From: an uncultured Eubacterium sp.
GTDB lineage: Bacteria > Bacillota > Clostridia > Lachnospirales > Lachnospiraceae
NCBI GenBank assembly: GCA_900550135.1
Contig: URQO01000087.1
Coordinates: 1-5,013 of the forward strand
Direction: 5' to 3'
Length of the DNA: 5,013 nucleotides
Part shown: positions 1 through 5,013 of the stretch, piece by piece
Position numbering within the stretch: position 1 is the stretch's first letter
Layout of the letters: every line of letters starts with the position of its first letter
Translations under genes and position numbers: made by a program
The notes under the pieces: model-generated
The model's input: only the letters and a program-made list of their open reading frames with translations
Databases searched by the model: none
Told to the model about the DNA's origin: nothing

Positions 1-99
1 AGAACCGCTACCAGCGTTTGGCAGCGGGAGCGTGCTTTCGTTAATTTGTCAGTTGTAAAAAACGGTAACGAAATCTCCCTTGTTTCAAATTTCCATATC
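1..99. other. Gene-free left edge with a GC-rich segment
   Basis: No coding region can be supported here. Short open stretches run off the window edge in several frames on both strands, and none has a start codon with a ribosome binding site. By direct count the first 40 bases contain 25 G/C (about 62%), against roughly one third in the rest of the window, and composition drops back to AT-rich by about position 45. This could be the end of a neighbouring gene, a repeat or mobile-element end, or a GC-rich terminator downstream of the DUF6472-like gene. The window end prevents a decision. Confidence 0.5.
5..27 (-). terminator. GC-rich hairpin, possible terminator cut by the window edge
   Basis: CCGCT (5-9) pairs with AGCGG (23-27). 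After one A/C mismatch, CCA (11-13) pairs with TGG (19-21), leaving a 5-base loop. Read on the minus strand, the stem is followed by TTCT and then the window ends, so the presence of a full T-tract cannot be judged. It lies about 70 bases after the stop of the DUF6472-like gene, a reasonable place for the end of that transcript. It could equally be part of a repeat element or a structured RNA beyond the edge. Confidence 0.3.
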
Positions 100-279
100 T
101 TACTGTTTTCTTGCCAATTTATATTCATCACCATATGAAAAATATGGACAAGTTGCACGTTTAAATTGCATTAACATGGCTAAGTCGTCCTCGTCCATGT
201 TTACCACGCAACCATATTCTTCGTATTCTTCATCATATACATAATTGCTGCAAAACTCACAACTATACTGATCACTCAT
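100..279 (-). CDS. Small four-cysteine protein, DUF6472-like
   Basis: The product is 59 aa with no known function. It contains C7-x2-C10 followed by an acidic, tyrosine-rich stretch (NYVYDEEYEEYGC, residues 12-24), then C24, an acidic NMDEDD segment (27-32), C44-P-Y-F and a GDEYKLARKQ C-terminus. From memory this pattern matches the DUF6472 family of short Clostridia proteins, and the length is normal for it. Four spaced cysteines suggest a small metal-binding (zinc-ribbon-like) fold, which is inference. There is no signal peptide or membrane segment, so it is probably cytoplasmic. The start is the ATG at 277-279 because GGAGA lies six bases upstream; an in-frame ATG at 313-315 would add 12 residues but lies inside the upstream hairpin and has no clear Shine-Dalgarno. 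It follows the aminotransferase by 71 bases on the same strand and may be transcribed with it. Confidence 0.85.
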   Translation of the reverse strand: MSDQYSCEFCSNYVYDEEYEEYGCVVNMDEDDLAMLMQFKRATCPYFSYGDEYKLARKQ

Positions 280-303
280 TTTATTTCTCCATTTCAATAA
301 ATA

Positions 304-342
304 GGACTGTTGCACAAGCAGTTTTCTGTCATGCTACAGTCC
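304..342 (-). terminator. Imperfect hairpin between the aminotransferase and the DUF6472-like gene
   Basis: GGACTGT (304-310) and ACAGTCC (336-342) are a perfect 7-bp inverted repeat. After one A/A mismatch the stem continues three more pairs (TGC/GCA), with a 17-base loop. On the minus strand the hairpin is followed by TATTTATT, a weak T-rich tail, and then almost at once by the Shine-Dalgarno of the next gene. It may be a weak or partial terminator of the aminotransferase transcript, or a stabilising or processing hairpin in a two-gene mRNA. No promoter is evident between it and the downstream start. Confidence 0.45.
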
Positions 343-350
343 AATGATTT

Positions 351-1535
351 TTATTTGTAACTATCAGCCAAAGCTTTAAATGCAGGAAGTGCATCTTCAA
401 TCTGCTTTGTCTGTACACAATATGATACTCTGACATATCCCGGTGTGCCAAAACTGTCAGCAGGAACTAGCAACAATTCATGTTCCTTTGCCTTTTCACA
501 AAATTTATGTGAATCGTCACACATTGCTTTCACAAACAGATAAAATGCTCCGTCAGGGTATACACATTCATATCCCATTTCAGTTAATGCATTGTATAAC
601 AAATCTCTGTTTTTCTTGTATATGGAAATGTCAGCTGTATCATCAATACACTTTTCAATAACTCTTTGTAACATACTTGGAGCACAAACATATCCCAATG
701 CTCTTCCTGCTCCACATACTGCTGCATAAGCATCCTGTTCATCAACCATCTTTGGCGAAACCACAATGTAACCGATTCTTTCTCCCGGAAGTGACAATGC
801 CTTGCTGTATGAATAGCATACAAATGTATTGTCATAATAATTGATAATATATGGCACTTCTGTGTCATCATATACTAACTCTCTATATGGCTCATCTGTT
901 ATTAAAAATATCGGATGTCCATATTCTTCTTCTTTTTTCTTCAATAATGAACACATCTTTTCAATTGTATCCACTGTATAAACAACACCTGATGGATTGT
1001 TTGGCGAATTGATAATAACAGCCTTTGTTTTTTCTGTTATTGCCTGTTCAAAATTCTTCATGTCTATCTGGAATGTTTTTTCTTCTGACTGAACTTCCAC
1101 AAGTTTTGCACCTGTTCTTTCAAGAAAAACTCCATATTCAGGAAAATAAGGAGTAAATACTATACATTCATCATCCTTTTGCATAATTGCATTCATAACA
1201 ATTGTAAGAGATGCTGCTGCACCACATGTCATGTAAATGTTATTTGCAGTAATTTCTGTATTAAATCTGTTGTTAATATACTGTGCAATTGTCTCTCTTA
1301 CTTTGCCATCACCCTGAGCTGATGTATAACCATGTAAGGCAACTGAGTCAAAATTTTCAACTAAATCTATTATGGCATTGTCTACTGACTTTGGTGCCGG
1401 AACGCTTGGGTTTCCAATACTAAAGTCAAATACGTTCTCTGCTCCTATTTCTGCTTTTCTCTTATTGCCATATTCAAAAATCTCTCTGATTTCTGAACGA
1501 ACTTTTCCTAATTTTACTAATGATTCTGTATACAT
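351..1535 (-). CDS. Pyridoxal phosphate-dependent aminotransferase (class I/II, AspB-like)
   Basis: This 394-aa cytoplasmic enzyme of fold type I moves amino groups between amino acids and 2-oxo acids. Visible landmarks in order are FSIGNPSVPAP (38-48, substrate loop), HGYTSAQG with Y70, the SPNNPSG motif with N180, DEPY with D214 (pairs with the PLP ring nitrogen) and Y217, SYSKALSLPGERIGY with the Schiff-base lysine K245 and the phosphate-binding R253, and YVRVSYC with R369, the usual carboxylate-binding arginine. All key residues are present and the length is normal, so it should be active. The sequence does not fix the substrate; aspartate, alanine or aromatic amino acids are possible. 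The start is the ATG at 1533-1535, with a perfect AGGAGG (1542-1547) six bases upstream. It follows smpB by 93 bases, a gap that may hold its own promoter, and precedes the DUF6472-like gene. Confidence 0.93.
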   Translation of the reverse strand: MYTESLVKLGKVRSEIREIFEYGNKRKAEIGAENVFDFSIGNPSVPAPKSVDNAIIDLVENFDSVALHGYTSAQGDGKVRETIAQYINNRFNTEITANNIYMTCGAAASLTIVMNAIMQKDDECIVFTPYFPEYGVFLERTGAKLVEVQSEEKTFQIDMKNFEQAITEKTKAVIINSPNNPSGVVYTVDTIEKMCSLLKKKEEEYGHPIFLITDEPYRELVYDDTEVPYIINYYDNTFVCYSYSKALSLPGERIGYIVVSPKMVDEQDAYAAVCGAGRALGYVCAPSMLQRVIEKCIDDTADISIYKKNRDLLYNALTEMGYECVYPDGAFYLFVKAMCDDSHKFCEKAKEHELLLVPADSFGTPGYVRVSYCVQTKQIEDALPAFKALADSYK

Positions 1536-1573
1536 TTTGTGCCTCCTTATATTGTTTATTAAGAACTGTTGAA

Positions 1574-1603
1574 ATAATAGTCTTTTTACCGGCAGAGTAA
1601 TAA
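1574..1603 (-). promoter_or_regulatory. Weak candidate promoter for the aminotransferase gene
   Basis: On the minus strand a TATTAT -10 box (1574-1579, five of six consensus bases) is preceded at 18 bp by TTATTA (1598-1603), a poor -35 with three matches. Transcription would begin about 30 bases before the AGGAGG and start codon, a sensible leader length. In an AT-rich spacer such matches arise by chance, so this is only a candidate; read-through from rnr-smpB is the alternative. Confidence 0.3.
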
Positions 1604-1610
1604 CCGGTTA
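1588..1610. repeat. Palindrome and inverted repeat in the smpB-aminotransferase spacer
   Basis: TAACCGGTTA (1601-1610) is a perfect 10-base palindrome. In addition ACCGG (1588-1592) is inverted against CCGGT (1604-1608), giving a 5-bp stem with an 11-base loop. Neither strand has a T-run following the hairpin (the minus strand continues with AAAAAG), so it is not an intrinsic terminator. Its location over and just inside the candidate -35 box makes a repressor or activator site possible. The GC island in an AT-rich spacer is the only other hint; no regulator is identified. Confidence 0.4.
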
Positions 1611-1628
1611 ACATTAAGTTATAGAATA

Positions 1629-2087
1629 TTATCTCATATGAATTTTAAATTCTTTTTCATGTTCTCTTTTTATATCACGTTTTTTTATGTCTGCACGTTT
1701 GTCGTACAATTTCTTACCTTTTGCCAGGCCAATTTCCACCTTTACAAGGCTACCCTTAAAATATACCCTAAGTGGAACCAATGTTAAACCCTTTTCGTTT
1801 AACTTTCCTACCAATTTATTTATTTCATATTTGTGAAGCATTAACTTTTTAGGTCTAAGTGGATCTTTGTTGAAAATATTTCCCTTTTCATATGGATTGA
1901 TGTGCATTCCATATATAATCACCTCTCCATTTTCTATTCTCACAAAAGATTCTTTAATGCTACAATGTCCTGCCCTAAGAGACTTTACCTCTGTGCCATG
2001 TAGCACAATACCTGCCTCGTAAGTAGCTTCTATAAAATAATCATGTCTGGCCTTTTTATTGTTTGCAATTAATTTTTCTGAAGCCAT
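1629..2087 (-). CDS. smpB: SsrA-binding protein SmpB
   Basis: SmpB binds tmRNA and brings it to ribosomes stalled on broken mRNAs, placing its own C-terminal tail in the empty mRNA channel so that the stalled peptide is tagged for destruction. The 152-aa product has the usual length and motifs: NNKKARHDYFIE (9-20) at the start of the OB-fold, GTEVKSLRAG (31-40), the KESFVRI strand (45-51), NPYEKGN (64-70), GLAKGKKLYDKR (120-131) and a basic, likely helical tail (DIKKRDIKREHEKEFK) from about 133. The start is the ATG at 2085-2087, with AAAGGA five bases upstream. An in-frame ATG at 2133-2135 would add 16 atypical residues and overlap the end of rnr, so it is not used. It lies 25 bases after the rnr stop, which indicates co-transcription. 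No ssrA gene follows in this window. Confidence 0.97.
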   Translation of the reverse strand: MASEKLIANNKKARHDYFIEATYEAGIVLHGTEVKSLRAGHCSIKESFVRIENGEVIIYGMHINPYEKGNIFNKDPLRPKKLMLHKYEINKLVGKLNEKGLTLVPLRVYFKGSLVKVEIGLAKGKKLYDKRADIKKRDIKREHEKEFKIHMR

Positions 2088-2112
2088 AATTTCCTTTCCT
2101 TTCTCACAAAGA

Positions 2113-4230
2113 TTAGTGTACCATACTAAAGTCAATTGTTCTAGATATCTTATCTGCTGCTTCTACCCTGATTTTCACCGGTTGTCCAAGTTTGTAGGTT
2201 TTTTTTGTTTTTTCACCAACCAATAAATATGAATCTTCAATATATATATAATGGTCATCATCCATTGTTGATACATGTACAAGTCCCTCTACTGTATTTG
2301 GAAGTTCCACATATATACCAAACCCTGTAATACCTGAAATAACACCAACATACTCTTCACCAATTCTGCTACGCATATATTCTGCCTTTTTTAGTTTGTC
2401 CGTGTCACGCTCTGCATCATCTGCCCGTCTTTCGTATAAACTACAATCTTTTGTAATCTGTGGCAAAATACTCTTAAAATGTTCCACATGTTTAGGAGTC
2501 ATTTTTCCATTAAGACATTCCTTAATAATGCGATGTATCTGCAAATCAGGATATCGTCTGATAGGTGATGTAAAATGAGTATAATACTTTGCTGCCAGTC
2601 CAAAATGTCCTAGACACTCCGGAGTGTACTCTGCTCTTTTCATTGAACGAAGAGTAACTCTGCTAATCATTGCCTCTTCAGGAGTACCTTCTATATTATT
2701 TAAAAGCTTTTGTAATTCCTTTGGATGAACCTCGTCGCCACTGACTTTTACGGAATACCCAAAATTGGTAATAAATGTGGCAAGTTGTTTCATTTTATCG
2801 CTGTCAGGTTTTTCATGGTTTCTGTATACAAATGGAACCTGTTGCCAGTAATAATACTCTGCAATTGTCTCATTGGCTGCCAGCATAAAATCTTCTATGA
2901 TTTTGGTAGCAGTATTTCTGTCATAAGGCTCAATAGATATAGGATGTCCATTTTCATCAAGTTTAATTTTACATTCAGGAAAATCAAAATCTATGGCTCC
3001 TCTTTTATATCTTCTTTTTCTTAGAATTTTGGAAAGTTCAGCCATAAGATTAAACATATCCACAAATTCACTATACTGATTGCATGTATCCACATTTTTG
3101 TTAGTTACAATATCATTTACCGCTGTATATGTCATTCTTCTGTCAACATTAATCAAAGTTTCTGCAACCTGATGATCTATTATCTCACCTTTTTCGTTAA
3201 TCTTCATAATGCAACTTAGTGCCAAACGGTCCTCACCCTGATTCAGTGAGCAGATACCATTTGACAACTTATGTGGAAGCATTGGAATAACCCTGTCAAC
3301 TAAATATACGCTGGTTCCTCTTTTTACAGCTTCCTTATCAAGAGGCGAATTTTCTACCACATAATGAGATACATCTGCAATATGAACTCCCAATGTATAT
3401 ATGCCATTTTCTTTTGTTAATGTAATGGCATCATCCAAATCTTTTGCATCTTCACCATCAATAGTAACCGTCTGCCATGTTCTAATATCCATACGGTCTT
3501 TTTTGTCTTCTTCCAAAACTTCTGATGGAATATTTGCCACCTGCTCCATCACTTCCTGCGGAAACTCACTTGGAATATCATATCCTTTAACTATAGACAT
3601 AACATCTACACCTGGATCATTGGTATGACCGATTATTTCCGTAACTACACCTTCCGGCTTTCTGTCTGAGCTACCATAACTTTTTAATTTCACTACAACT
3701 TTGTGTCCTTCCACAGCTCCCATGGAATCTTTTTTTGCAACATATATGTCGCTGGATATTTTGGAATTGTCAGGTATAACATATCCAAAATTTTTGCTCT
3801 TTTGAAAATACCCTACAACCTCTCTAATTTCGTGGGAAAGAATCTTTACAACCTTTCCCTCTTTTCGTTTTCCTGTCTGTACAGGGTCTACTGTAATAAG
3901 AACCATATCGTGATGAAAAGCTCCATTTACATTTGTTTTTGGTATAAAGTAATCTTCCTCTTCACCTTCTACCTCAACAAAGCCAAATCCTTTTTCATTG
4001 CTAATAAAAAGTCCCTCTACATAATGCTCTTTTGGAATACTGTATTTTCCTCTTTTTGATAACATTATTTTTCCTTCATTTTCCAATTCTGATAGTACAA
4101 TATCCAAAAGTTTTCTATCTTCTTTTTTTACATTTAACACTATAACAAGTTCTTTAAACTTCATTGGAACATAATGTTTATCTGACATTAATTCCATTAT
4201 AATTTTCTTCTTTTCTTCTATTATATCCAT
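2113..4230 (-). CDS. rnr: Ribonuclease R (3'-5' exoribonuclease, RNB family)
   Basis: RNase R degrades structured RNA from the 3' end, including rRNA fragments, mRNA and non-stop transcripts released by trans-translation. The 705-aa chain shows a winged-helix-like N-terminus (about 1-66), two cold-shock/OB domains (about 70-130, with GFGFVEV at 81-87, and about 135-205, with NFGYVIP), the RNB catalytic domain (about 248-580) and a C-terminal S1 domain (about 625-702, GVISGITGFGIYVEL). The catalytic acids sit in TIDGEDAKDLDDA: D258, D264, D266 and D267, with the same spacing as the RNase R active site. FTSPIRRYPDL (553-563) is the family signature. The chain ends immediately after S1, so the lysine-rich tail of E. 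coli RNase R is absent. The ATG at 4228-4230 is preceded by GGAGAGG. It is separated from secG by a strong terminator and leads into smpB. Confidence 0.97.
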   Translation of the reverse strand: MDIIEEKKKIIMELMSDKHYVPMKFKELVIVLNVKKEDRKLLDIVLSELENEGKIMLSKRGKYSIPKEHYVEGLFISNEKGFGFVEVEGEEEDYFIPKTNVNGAFHHDMVLITVDPVQTGKRKEGKVVKILSHEIREVVGYFQKSKNFGYVIPDNSKISSDIYVAKKDSMGAVEGHKVVVKLKSYGSSDRKPEGVVTEIIGHTNDPGVDVMSIVKGYDIPSEFPQEVMEQVANIPSEVLEEDKKDRMDIRTWQTVTIDGEDAKDLDDAITLTKENGIYTLGVHIADVSHYVVENSPLDKEAVKRGTSVYLVDRVIPMLPHKLSNGICSLNQGEDRLALSCIMKINEKGEIIDHQVAETLINVDRRMTYTAVNDIVTNKNVDTCNQYSEFVDMFNLMAELSKILRKRRYKRGAIDFDFPECKIKLDENGHPISIEPYDRNTATKIIEDFMLAANETIAEYYYWQQVPFVYRNHEKPDSDKMKQLATFITNFGYSVKVSGDEVHPKELQKLLNNIEGTPEEAMISRVTLRSMKRAEYTPECLGHFGLAAKYYTHFTSPIRRYPDLQIHRIIKECLNGKMTPKHVEHFKSILPQITKDCSLYERRADDAERDTDKLKKAEYMRSRIGEEYVGVISGITGFGIYVELPNTVEGLVHVSTMDDDHYIYIEDSYLLVGEKTKKTYKLGQPVKIRVEAADKISRTIDFSMVH

Positions 4231-4248
4231 ACACCTCTCCGTTTTTCT

Positions 4249-4276
4249 GTTATAAAATAACGTATACCATTTGAAA
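4249..4276 (-). promoter_or_regulatory. Weak candidate promoter for rnr-smpB
   Basis: On the minus strand TATAAC (4249-4254, five of six -10 consensus bases) has TTTCAA (4271-4276) 16 bp upstream as a poor -35. A promoter is expected here, because the secG terminator immediately upstream would block read-through into rnr. The predicted leader of about a dozen bases is unusually short, so the true start may lie elsewhere in the same AT-rich spacer (4231-4299). Confidence 0.3.
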
Positions 4277-4299
4277 TATTTTTAATTTTGCTGTTACAT

Positions 4300-4334
4300 A
4301 AAAAGAAGGTGTAGAAATAACAAATCTACACCTT
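4300..4334 (-). terminator. Rho-independent terminator after secG
   Basis: AAGGTGTAGA (4306-4315) and TCTACACCTT (4325-4334) form a perfect 10-bp stem with a 9-base loop. On the minus strand the stem is followed by CTTTTTATG (the A-run at 4300-4304 read in reverse). It lies 24 bases after the secG stop and is the clearest terminator in the window. It separates secG from the rnr-smpB unit. The plus strand has no comparable T-run after the stem, so it works in one direction. Confidence 0.88.
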
Positions 4335-4358
4335 AGTCAGTCATAAATAGTATTTTGA

Positions 4359-4604
4359 TTAAAATCCTATAAAATCTAAATTGAGAATAATTGAAAGTAC
4401 GAAGAATACAACAACGCAAACCTTTGTAATTTTCTCAAGTTTGCCTTCCATTGAACGTCCTTTGTTCTTTCCCCAATATGATTCAGCAGCACCACTAATA
4501 GCTCCTGTAAGTCCTGCCTGCTTTCCTTCCTGAAGTAAGATTACTACTGTTATAATACAACTTACAATCATAAATACAAATGTTAATACTCTAAGTAATG
4601 TCAT
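4359..4604 (-). CDS. secG: Preprotein translocase subunit SecG
   Basis: SecG is the small accessory subunit of the SecYEG channel in the cytoplasmic membrane and helps SecA-driven protein export. The 81-aa product has two hydrophobic helices (about 6-24 and 59-76) joined by the conserved loop GLTGAISGAAESYWGKNKGR (31-50), which is diagnostic for clostridial SecG, including the short LLQEGKQ end of helix 1. Length is normal. The ATG at 4602-4604 has AGGAGG (4614-4619) nine bases upstream, slightly long but the only good site. It appears to be monocistronic: a candidate promoter lies at 4670-4698 and a strong terminator follows. The secG-rnr-smpB order is common in Firmicutes. Confidence 0.96.
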   Translation of the reverse strand: MTLLRVLTFVFMIVSCIITVVILLQEGKQAGLTGAISGAAESYWGKNKGRSMEGKLEKITKVCVVVFFVLSIILNLDFIGF

Positions 4605-4629
4605 CAGACTTTTCCTCCTCTATCTGTTA

Positions 4630-4646
4630 AAGGGCACCTACCCCTT
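4630..4646 (-). other. Short hairpin in the secG leader
   Basis: AAGGG (4630-4634) and CCCTT (4642-4646) pair as a 5-bp stem with a 7-base loop. The structure lies inside the predicted secG leader, about ten bases upstream of the AGGAGG. It has no T-tract, so it is not a terminator. It might stabilise the mRNA or modulate access to the ribosome binding site, but a 5-bp stem can arise by chance. Confidence 0.3.
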
Positions 4647-4669
4647 ACATTTCGTATCACGCAAAGACA

Positions 4670-4698
4670 ATCTTAACATAATACTCCCATTAAATCAA
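4670..4698 (-). promoter_or_regulatory. Candidate sigma-A promoter of secG
   Basis: On the minus strand TTGATT (-35, 4693-4698) and TAAGAT (-10, 4670-4675) are separated by exactly 17 bp, and the -10 carries the extended TGT prefix (TGTTAAGAT). Each hexamer matches four of six consensus bases. Transcription would begin near 4663, giving a leader of about 60 bases that contains a small hairpin and the AGGAGG. This is the best promoter match in the window and agrees with secG being its own unit. Confidence 0.6.
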
Positions 4699-4709
4699 GA
4701 TGTTTTTCT

Positions 4710-4741
4710 TAATTATCTCTTTAGTTTATAAAAGATAATTA
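4710..4741. repeat. AT-rich inverted repeat upstream of the secG promoter
   Basis: TAATTATCT (4710-4718) and AGATAATTA (4733-4741) form a perfect 9-bp inverted repeat with a 14-base spacer. It lies between the stop of the hypothetical membrane protein and the candidate secG promoter. On the minus strand it is followed by AAGAAAAAC and on the plus strand by TACTACTTAC, so neither side has the T-run of an intrinsic terminator. It could be a binding site or a weak mRNA 3'-end structure; its low GC makes a stable hairpin doubtful. Confidence 0.4.
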
Positions 4742-4762
4742 TACTACTTACAGACCTGTATC

Positions 4763-4963
4763 CTAATGTTTTTTCTTAAATCTTGCCCAATTTTTATATA
4801 TCTTCTCTGTTACAGTTGTCAAATACCTAAACATTGACTCTGCAGCAAATCCAAATACAACCATCAGCAAAATGCATATACTTGATAAATCCGTCATTGC
4901 GAACAATTTTTTAAAGCCAAATCCTGCTATAACTAATCCTACAATATTTAAAATAATTACCAC
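4763..4963 (-). CDS. Hypothetical small membrane protein
   Basis: I do not recognise this 66-aa product. It has two hydrophobic segments (about residues 2-17, ending in FGFKK, and 27-45, SSICILLMVVFGFAAESMF) and a basic C-terminus (KIYKNWARFKKKH), so it is probably a two-helix inner-membrane protein with its tail in the cytoplasm. The start is a GTG at 4961-4963, preceded by a weak GGTGG six bases upstream. The codon just before it is a TAG stop, so the frame cannot extend further. An ATG at residue 23 would delete the first helix and has no Shine-Dalgarno. Another frame is open from the window edge into this start and is also hydrophobic, so the gene might be the 3' part of a longer, frameshifted one. 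It is upstream of secG on the same strand. Confidence 0.5.
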   Translation of the reverse strand: MVIILNIVGLVIAGFGFKKLFAMTDLSSICILLMVVFGFAAESMFRYLTTVTEKIYKNWARFKKKH

Positions 4964-5013
4964 CTATAACCACCAGACCATCCACAACATTCAACATCGA
5001 AACGATAGCAGCA

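Noticed and set aside
4..16. Resemblance of ACCGCTACCAGCG to a stretch of the ColE1/pUC origin, suggesting vector sequence
   Set aside because: The match is only about 13 bases and the following bases differ; both are hairpin-forming, so chance is likely.
57..93. Terminator after the DUF6472-like gene from GAAAT/ATTTC (70-74, 89-93) with the T6 run (57-62 on the minus strand)
   Set aside because: The stem is only five mostly A-T pairs, and seven bases separate it from the T-run.
443..661. Plus-strand open frames inside the aminotransferase, RNase R and SecG-side genes (for example 443-661, 2725-3024, 3703-4059)
   Set aside because: They lie antisense to strongly supported genes, have no ribosome binding sites and show no recognisable protein features.
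584..871. Second minus-strand frame of 95 codons inside the aminotransferase
   Set aside because: It overlaps the intact aminotransferase in another frame and looks like a shadow; the real frame has all catalytic motifs.
2088..2135. Longer SmpB starting at the ATG at 2133-2135
   Set aside because: It would add 16 residues not typical of SmpB and overlap the rnr end, while the ATG at 2087 has a good Shine-Dalgarno and a standard N-terminus.
4605..4762. A tRNA or riboswitch in the spacer upstream of secG
   Set aside because: I found no cloverleaf, no T-loop consensus and no riboswitch-like conserved core; promoter elements and short repeats account for the visible structure.
1..5013. CRISPR array, insertion sequence, phage or defence genes
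   Set aside because: No regularly spaced repeats, transposase, integrase or nuclease-toxin modules are visible; the only nuclease is housekeeping RNase R.

Overview
The window is AT-rich (visibly about one third G+C) and all of its recognisable genes lie on the minus strand. The conserved order secG - rnr - smpB, near-perfect AGGAGG ribosome binding sites and a small four-cysteine DUF6472-like protein suggest a low-G+C Firmicute, most likely a Clostridia/Lachnospiraceae gut bacterium. The family assignment is inference; no rRNA or other marker is present to confirm it.

Layout, in the direction of transcription (high to low coordinates). A hypothetical two-helix membrane protein (66 aa, GTG start) lies at 4763-4963, with its upstream context cut by the window end. 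A 158-base spacer carries an AT-rich inverted repeat, a good candidate sigma-A promoter (4670-4698) and a short leader hairpin. secG (4359-4604) encodes the small translocon subunit and ends in a textbook intrinsic terminator (4300-4334). rnr (RNase R, 705 aa, 2113-4230) follows, then smpB (152 aa, 1629-2087) only 25 bases after it. A 93-base spacer with a palindrome and a possible promoter leads to a fold-type I PLP aminotransferase (394 aa, 351-1535). A 71-base spacer with an imperfect hairpin precedes the DUF6472-like protein (59 aa, 100-279). The last ~99 bases hold no supported gene; their outermost 40 bases are strikingly GC-rich and contain a hairpin cut close to the window edge.

How the genes fit together. 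SecG supports protein export. RNase R and SmpB cooperate in trans-translation and RNA quality control: SmpB delivers tmRNA to stalled ribosomes and RNase R degrades structured and non-stop RNAs. Their close spacing indicates co-transcription. The tmRNA gene ssrA, often downstream of smpB in Firmicutes, is not here; an aminotransferase of amino-acid metabolism occupies that place.

This is mostly a housekeeping region. I see no clear undescribed system. The points most worth a second look are the GC-rich left edge, the palindrome between smpB and the aminotransferase, the RNase R that lacks a basic C-terminal tail, the uncharacterised Cys4 mini-protein, and a possible frameshift in the hypothetical gene at the right edge.
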